DNA of 64,000 nucleotides from Haloarcula amylolytica JCM 13557 (lineage in GTDB: Archaea > Halobacteriota > Halobacteria > Halobacteriales > Haloarculaceae): assembly GCF_000336615.1 (NCBI RefSeq), contig NZ_AOLW01000050.1:33630-97629 (forward strand). The letters are read 5' to 3'. Below are positions 61,116 through 64,000 of this stretch, one piece after another; the first letter of the stretch is position 1, and each line of letters starts with the position of its first letter. The notes beneath the pieces were generated by a model. It was given only the letters and a program-made list of their open reading frames with translations, searched no databases and had not been told where the DNA came from. A program made the translations under genes and the position numbers.

Positions 61116-62225
61116 ATGGGGCTCGAAGAGGAGATTCAGGAACTCGAAGATGAAATCGCCAGCACTCCCTACAACAAGTCTACAGAGGCCCATATCGGTC
61201 GGCTGAAGTCCAAGCTCGCGGAGAAAAAGGAGAAGCTCGAACAGCAGGCCTCTTCGGGCGGCGGCGGTGGCTACGGCGTCGAGAAACACGGCGACGCGAC
61301 CGTCGCGCTCGTCGGGTTCCCCAGCGTCGGGAAGTCGACGCTGCTAAACGCCCTCACCAACGCTGAGTCCGAGACCGGGGCCTACGAGTTCACGACGCTC
61401 GACGTGTATCCGGGGATGCTCAAGTACAAGGGGGCGAACATACAGATTCTCGACGTTCCCGGGCTCATCGAGGGTGCGGCCGGCGGCCGCGGTGGCGGCA
61501 AGGAAGTGCTGTCCGTCGTCCGGACCGCGGATCTCATCGTCTTCCTCATCTCCGTCTTCGAGATCGACCAGTACGACCGACTCAGCGAAGAACTGTACAA
61601 GAACAAGATCCGACTCGACCAGGACCCGCCGTGGGTCAACGTCCGGAAGAAGGGCAAGGACGGGATTTCGGTCAACACGGCCACCGGCGTCGAACTCGAC
61701 GACGAGACGGTCAAAGCCGTCCTGCGCGAGCACGGCTACGTCAACGCCGACGTGACCATCGGCGAGCAGATCGACATCGACCAGCTCATCGACGGCGTGA
61801 TGGACAACCGCGTCTATCTGCCCTCCCTCGTTGCTGTCAACAAGGCCGACCTCATCGAGCCCGACTACCTCCCCAAAGTCGAAGACGAGCTCCGGGAGCG
61901 GGACATCGACCCCGACGAGGCAATCTTCATCAGCGCCGAGGAAGAGAAGGGACTGGATAGCCTCACCGAACGCATCTGGGACGAACTCGGCCTCATCCGG
62001 ATCTACATGGACAAGCCGGGCCGCGGTGTCGACCGCGAGGAGCCGCTGATACTCCGTGAAGGCGACACCGTCGACGACGCCTGCGAGAAACTCGGCGGGA
62101 GCTTCGACGAGCGCTTCCGATTCGCTCGTGTGACCGGTCCAAGCGCCAAGCACGACGAACAGCAGGTCGGGCGCGACCACGAACTCGCTGACGAAGATAT
62201 CCTGCGGATCGTCGCCAACCGGTAA
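61116..62225 (+). CDS. DRG-family GTPase
   Basis: The 369-residue Obg-superfamily GTPase has an N-terminal helical region with AHIGRLKSKLAEKKEKLEQQ, the G1 motif G67-FPSVGKS-T75, G3 DVPGLIEGAAGG, G4 VNKADLIE, and a C-terminal TGS domain (RIYMDKPGRG ... LREGDTVDDACEKLGGSF). Relatives bind GTP and associate with translating ribosomes; here it lies near ribosomal-protein genes. A single transcript is likely. Confidence 0.93.
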   Translation: MGLEEEIQELEDEIASTPYNKSTEAHIGRLKSKLAEKKEKLEQQASSGGGGGYGVEKHGDATVALVGFPSVGKSTLLNALTNAESETGAYEFTTLDVYPGMLKYKGANIQILDVPGLIEGAAGGRGGGKEVLSVVRTADLIVFLISVFEIDQYDRLSEELYKNKIRLDQDPPWVNVRKKGKDGISVNTATGVELDDETVKAVLREHGYVNADVTIGEQIDIDQLIDGVMDNRVYLPSLVAVNKADLIEPDYLPKVEDELRERDIDPDEAIFISAEEEKGLDSLTERIWDELGLIRIYMDKPGRGVDREEPLILREGDTVDDACEKLGGSFDERFRFARVTGPSAKHDEQQVGRDHELADEDILRIVANR

Positions 62226-62331
62226 AATCTGTCAGCGCTCGCGTGCGCGCGTGTGAGCGAATATCCCTTCAGACAATATCCATCCCTTCTGAAGTAGATG
62301 CGTTCATGCGTCTAGAGTCCTGCCACCACGT

Positions 62332-62772
62332 ATGGACCACGGTCCCCGACGCCGTCTTGCTGCCGTCGTCGTTGCTGGCCTCGTCCCCTGGACAGTGGTG
62401 CAAATCGGGGCGGAACTGACGCTCGTCTTCTCCTTTGGCCTGTTCAACACGAACCCGCCGGAACTGCTCTCGGTCTACAGCTACTTCGTTCGGTTCACCG
62501 GGGCGCTCCCGCAGTTTATCGAGTCGTGGGGCTCGGGCGTCCTGCTGTATCTCGTTGCCCTGGCCAGCGCCGTTGCCGGTGTCGTCTGGCGTGAGGACGT
62601 TCGGGTCACCGCCCTCGCTCTCGCCGGTGCGGGTCTGACGCAGTTCCCCGTGTTTCTGGGTTTCAACAGACGGCTCGACTACGTCGCTGTCCCGGTCGGC
62701 TCTCTCGTCATGCTCGCCGTGGTCTGGTGGTACTACCTGCCGGCCATCCGGGCCGACACAGCGACGGAGTGA
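62332..62772 (+). CDS. Small four-helix membrane protein
   Basis: The 146-residue protein resembles the haloarchaeal TIGR04206 family as I remember it: PRRRLAAVVVAGLVPWTVVQI, LLSVYSYFVRFTGALPQF, VLLYLVALASAVAGVVW and LVMLAVVWWYYLPAI. No catalytic residues are evident; function unknown. Confidence 0.75.
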   Translation: MDHGPRRRLAAVVVAGLVPWTVVQIGAELTLVFSFGLFNTNPPELLSVYSYFVRFTGALPQFIESWGSGVLLYLVALASAVAGVVWREDVRVTALALAGAGLTQFPVFLGFNRRLDYVAVPVGSLVMLAVVWWYYLPAIRADTATE

Positions 62773-62844
62773 GCCGCGGTATCGAATCCGGACGGAACCA
62801 CCTGTGGCGGTAGCCTTTTCGCTCGCTCGCACCATGTGCCGCGT

Positions 62845-63597
62845 ATGTGGTCACTCGATCATACGATGATGCGCGTCGAAGACTTGGACGCGTCGCTGGA
62901 CTGGTACCAGACGTATTTCGATTACGAGGAGAAGGGCCGCTGGGAGGCCGACACCTTCACGAACGTCTTCCTCGGTCCGGAAGACGTCCACGACGAAGGT
63001 GCACTGCTCGAACTGACGTACAATCACGACGGCCGCTCGTACACGATGGGCGACGCGTGGGGACACATCGCCGTCCGCTGTGACGACGTGTACGAGGCCT
63101 ACGACGAGCTGATGGACGCCGGCGTCGAGGACTACCGCGACCCGGACTCCTGTGGCGGCTCCTACGCCTTCGTCACGGACCCCGACGGTCACGAGATTGA
63201 GATCGTCGAACGGGACCACGGCGCGAAGTGGTCGCTGGACCACACGATGATCCGTGTCGAAGACGCCGAACAGGCTATCGGCTGGTACACCCGAAAGCTC
63301 GACTACGACCTGTTCCGCCGCGAGGAGTTCGACGACTTCGCCCTGTACTTCCTCAAGCCCGAGAATGCCCCAGAAGAGGCGATGTCGGTCGAACTCACCT
63401 ACAACTACGACGGCCGGTCGTACGAACTCGGCGATGCCTGGGGGCATCTCGCGGTTCGAACCGATGACCTCCATAGCGCGTGGGAGACGCTGATGGGGCG
63501 CCACGCCGAGGATTACCGGGACCCCGAGAGCTGTGACGACCGCTATGCGTTCACCAAAGACCCCGACGGCCGCGAAATCGAAATCGTGACCAACTGA
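62845..63597 (+). CDS. Two-domain VOC (glyoxalase-like) protein
   Basis: The 250-residue protein consists of two tandem VOC halves: residues about 1-127 (WSLDHTMMRVEDLDASLDWY ... GHEIEIVER) and 128-250 (WSLDHTMIRVEDAEQAIGWY ... GREIEIVTN). Metal-type residues include His in LDHTM and Glu in HEIEIVE / REIEIVT, plus GHIAVR / GHLAVR. It resembles lactoylglutathione lyases, which in halophiles may use gamma-glutamylcysteine. I take the ATG at 62845; a GTG is three codons upstream. The fusion replaces the usual dimer. Confidence 0.85.
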   Translation: MWSLDHTMMRVEDLDASLDWYQTYFDYEEKGRWEADTFTNVFLGPEDVHDEGALLELTYNHDGRSYTMGDAWGHIAVRCDDVYEAYDELMDAGVEDYRDPDSCGGSYAFVTDPDGHEIEIVERDHGAKWSLDHTMIRVEDAEQAIGWYTRKLDYDLFRREEFDDFALYFLKPENAPEEAMSVELTYNYDGRSYELGDAWGHLAVRTDDLHSAWETLMGRHAEDYRDPESCDDRYAFTKDPDGREIEIVTN

Positions 63598-63922
63598 CGG
63601 CACTGGTCGGTACTAACCGTCTGTTCTAATCTATTCTCGCGCGGTAGCTGTCAGAAGGAGATTCGTCTGCGGAGTCGTTCCTGAGCGAGCAGTGAGGGTC
63701 TGTGAAGCCCTATGCGTCTCAGGCCAGCGAAACCACCTCCGATATGTAAATCTGGGGCGTCAGACACCCGAATGACGATCCTGTTCTAGACCTACAAGAT
63801 TCTTAAACCACATCTAATCGCCACTGACGGCGCCTTCGTGCCCTGACTATTCATGACAGTTGGATTTTCTTACCACAAAACATTTACAACAGACACCTAT
63901 CGTTTAGACTGTACCCCTACCC
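63598..63922. other. Intergenic region, no gene seen
   Basis: This 325-base gap contains TTCTTAAACC near 63791-63800, a possible TATA element, too far from the next start (63923) to be clearly its promoter. No tRNA or repeat is found. Confidence 0.45.
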
Positions 63923-64000
63923 ATGACGCCAGAAGTGAGTACGCCGGTTCGGTCTATGCGTGGCTTCGGTGGCCGCGTTCCGACCAGGTGGAAAACTGCT
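63923..64000 (+). CDS. Start of an unidentified gene (cut by window)
   Basis: An ATG frame begins MTPEVSTPVRSMRGFGGR and stays open to the last base (26 codons). There is no recognisable domain in this fragment. TTTAGAC at 63903-63909 could be a promoter element. Support is limited. Confidence 0.45.
   Translation, partial: MTPEVSTPVRSMRGFGGRVPTRWKTA

Noticed and set aside
57655..63922. CRISPR array or further tRNA/rRNA genes
   Set aside because: I looked for regular repeats and cloverleaf signals through the whole window and found none besides tRNA-Ala.

Overview
The window is chromosomal DNA of a halophilic archaeon. The proteins are acidic and the host genes GC-rich. The fused NuoCD, RibL-type FAD synthetase, S3Ae/Pcc1/S15 and L11/L1/L10/L12 operons, Agl23-like protein and Tat lipoprotein cupredoxin are typical of Haloarculaceae; a Haloarcula-like species is my guess from memory. 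Most genes are core housekeeping, interrupted by two accessory insertions.

Layout. (1) 1-3557 and 10923-13710, minus strand: a complex I-like operon without nuoEFG (nuoA-B-CD | H-I-J-J-K-L, L cut by the window edge). It is split between nuoCD and nuoH by a 7.3-kb lower-GC island (about 3.6-10.9 kb) with seven genes in both orientations: a nucleoside 2-deoxyribosyltransferase-like protein, an ASKHA ATPase resembling methanogenesis marker protein 12 (UPF0285), a UbiA prenyltransferase, an amidohydrolase, a SAM methyltransferase, an MTH865-like small protein and a cytochrome P450. The set looks like a small biosynthetic or cofactor-modifying cluster. (2) 13.9-31.8 kb: purE, an NCS2 permease, a HEAT-repeat protein, a phospholipase D-like protein, a DHH phosphoesterase, a JAMM protease with ribL, an aminotransferase with ribH, an Agl23-like protein, purK, a cupredoxin, and the S15 / RecJ-like / Pcc1 / S3Ae operon. 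(3) 32.1-39.1 kb: seven secreted proteins with pilin-like N-termini, two of them tandem paralogues. (4) 39.3-53.3 kb: an integrated pleolipovirus-like provirus in a tRNA-Ala(GGC) gene. (5) 53.9-57.7 kb: a giant secreted pilin-headed protein with CARDB-like repeats that shares a motif with the proteins left of the provirus. (6) 57.8-64 kb: L12, L10, L1, L11, a KH-like protein, a DRG GTPase, a small membrane protein, a double VOC protein and the start of another gene.

The provirus (about 14 kb) is bounded by a 27-bp near-perfect repeat of the tRNA 3' end. It carries a rolling-circle Rep with an HUH motif, an OB-like protein, the pleolipovirus core (small membrane protein, spike, two membrane proteins, ATPase), two winged-helix regulators, a zinc-finger protein and a tyrosine integrase next to attR. 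It also carries AT-rich cargo: two multi-pass membrane proteins and a 451-aa protein with a C-terminal HEPN motif (R374-x4-H379), a likely anti-virus RNase, in one apparent operon with the regulators.

The most unusual feature is the nuo-embedded island with its methanogen-marker-like ATPase. The second is the provirus with HEPN cargo. The third is the large pilin-like/DUF secretome locus that the provirus now divides.
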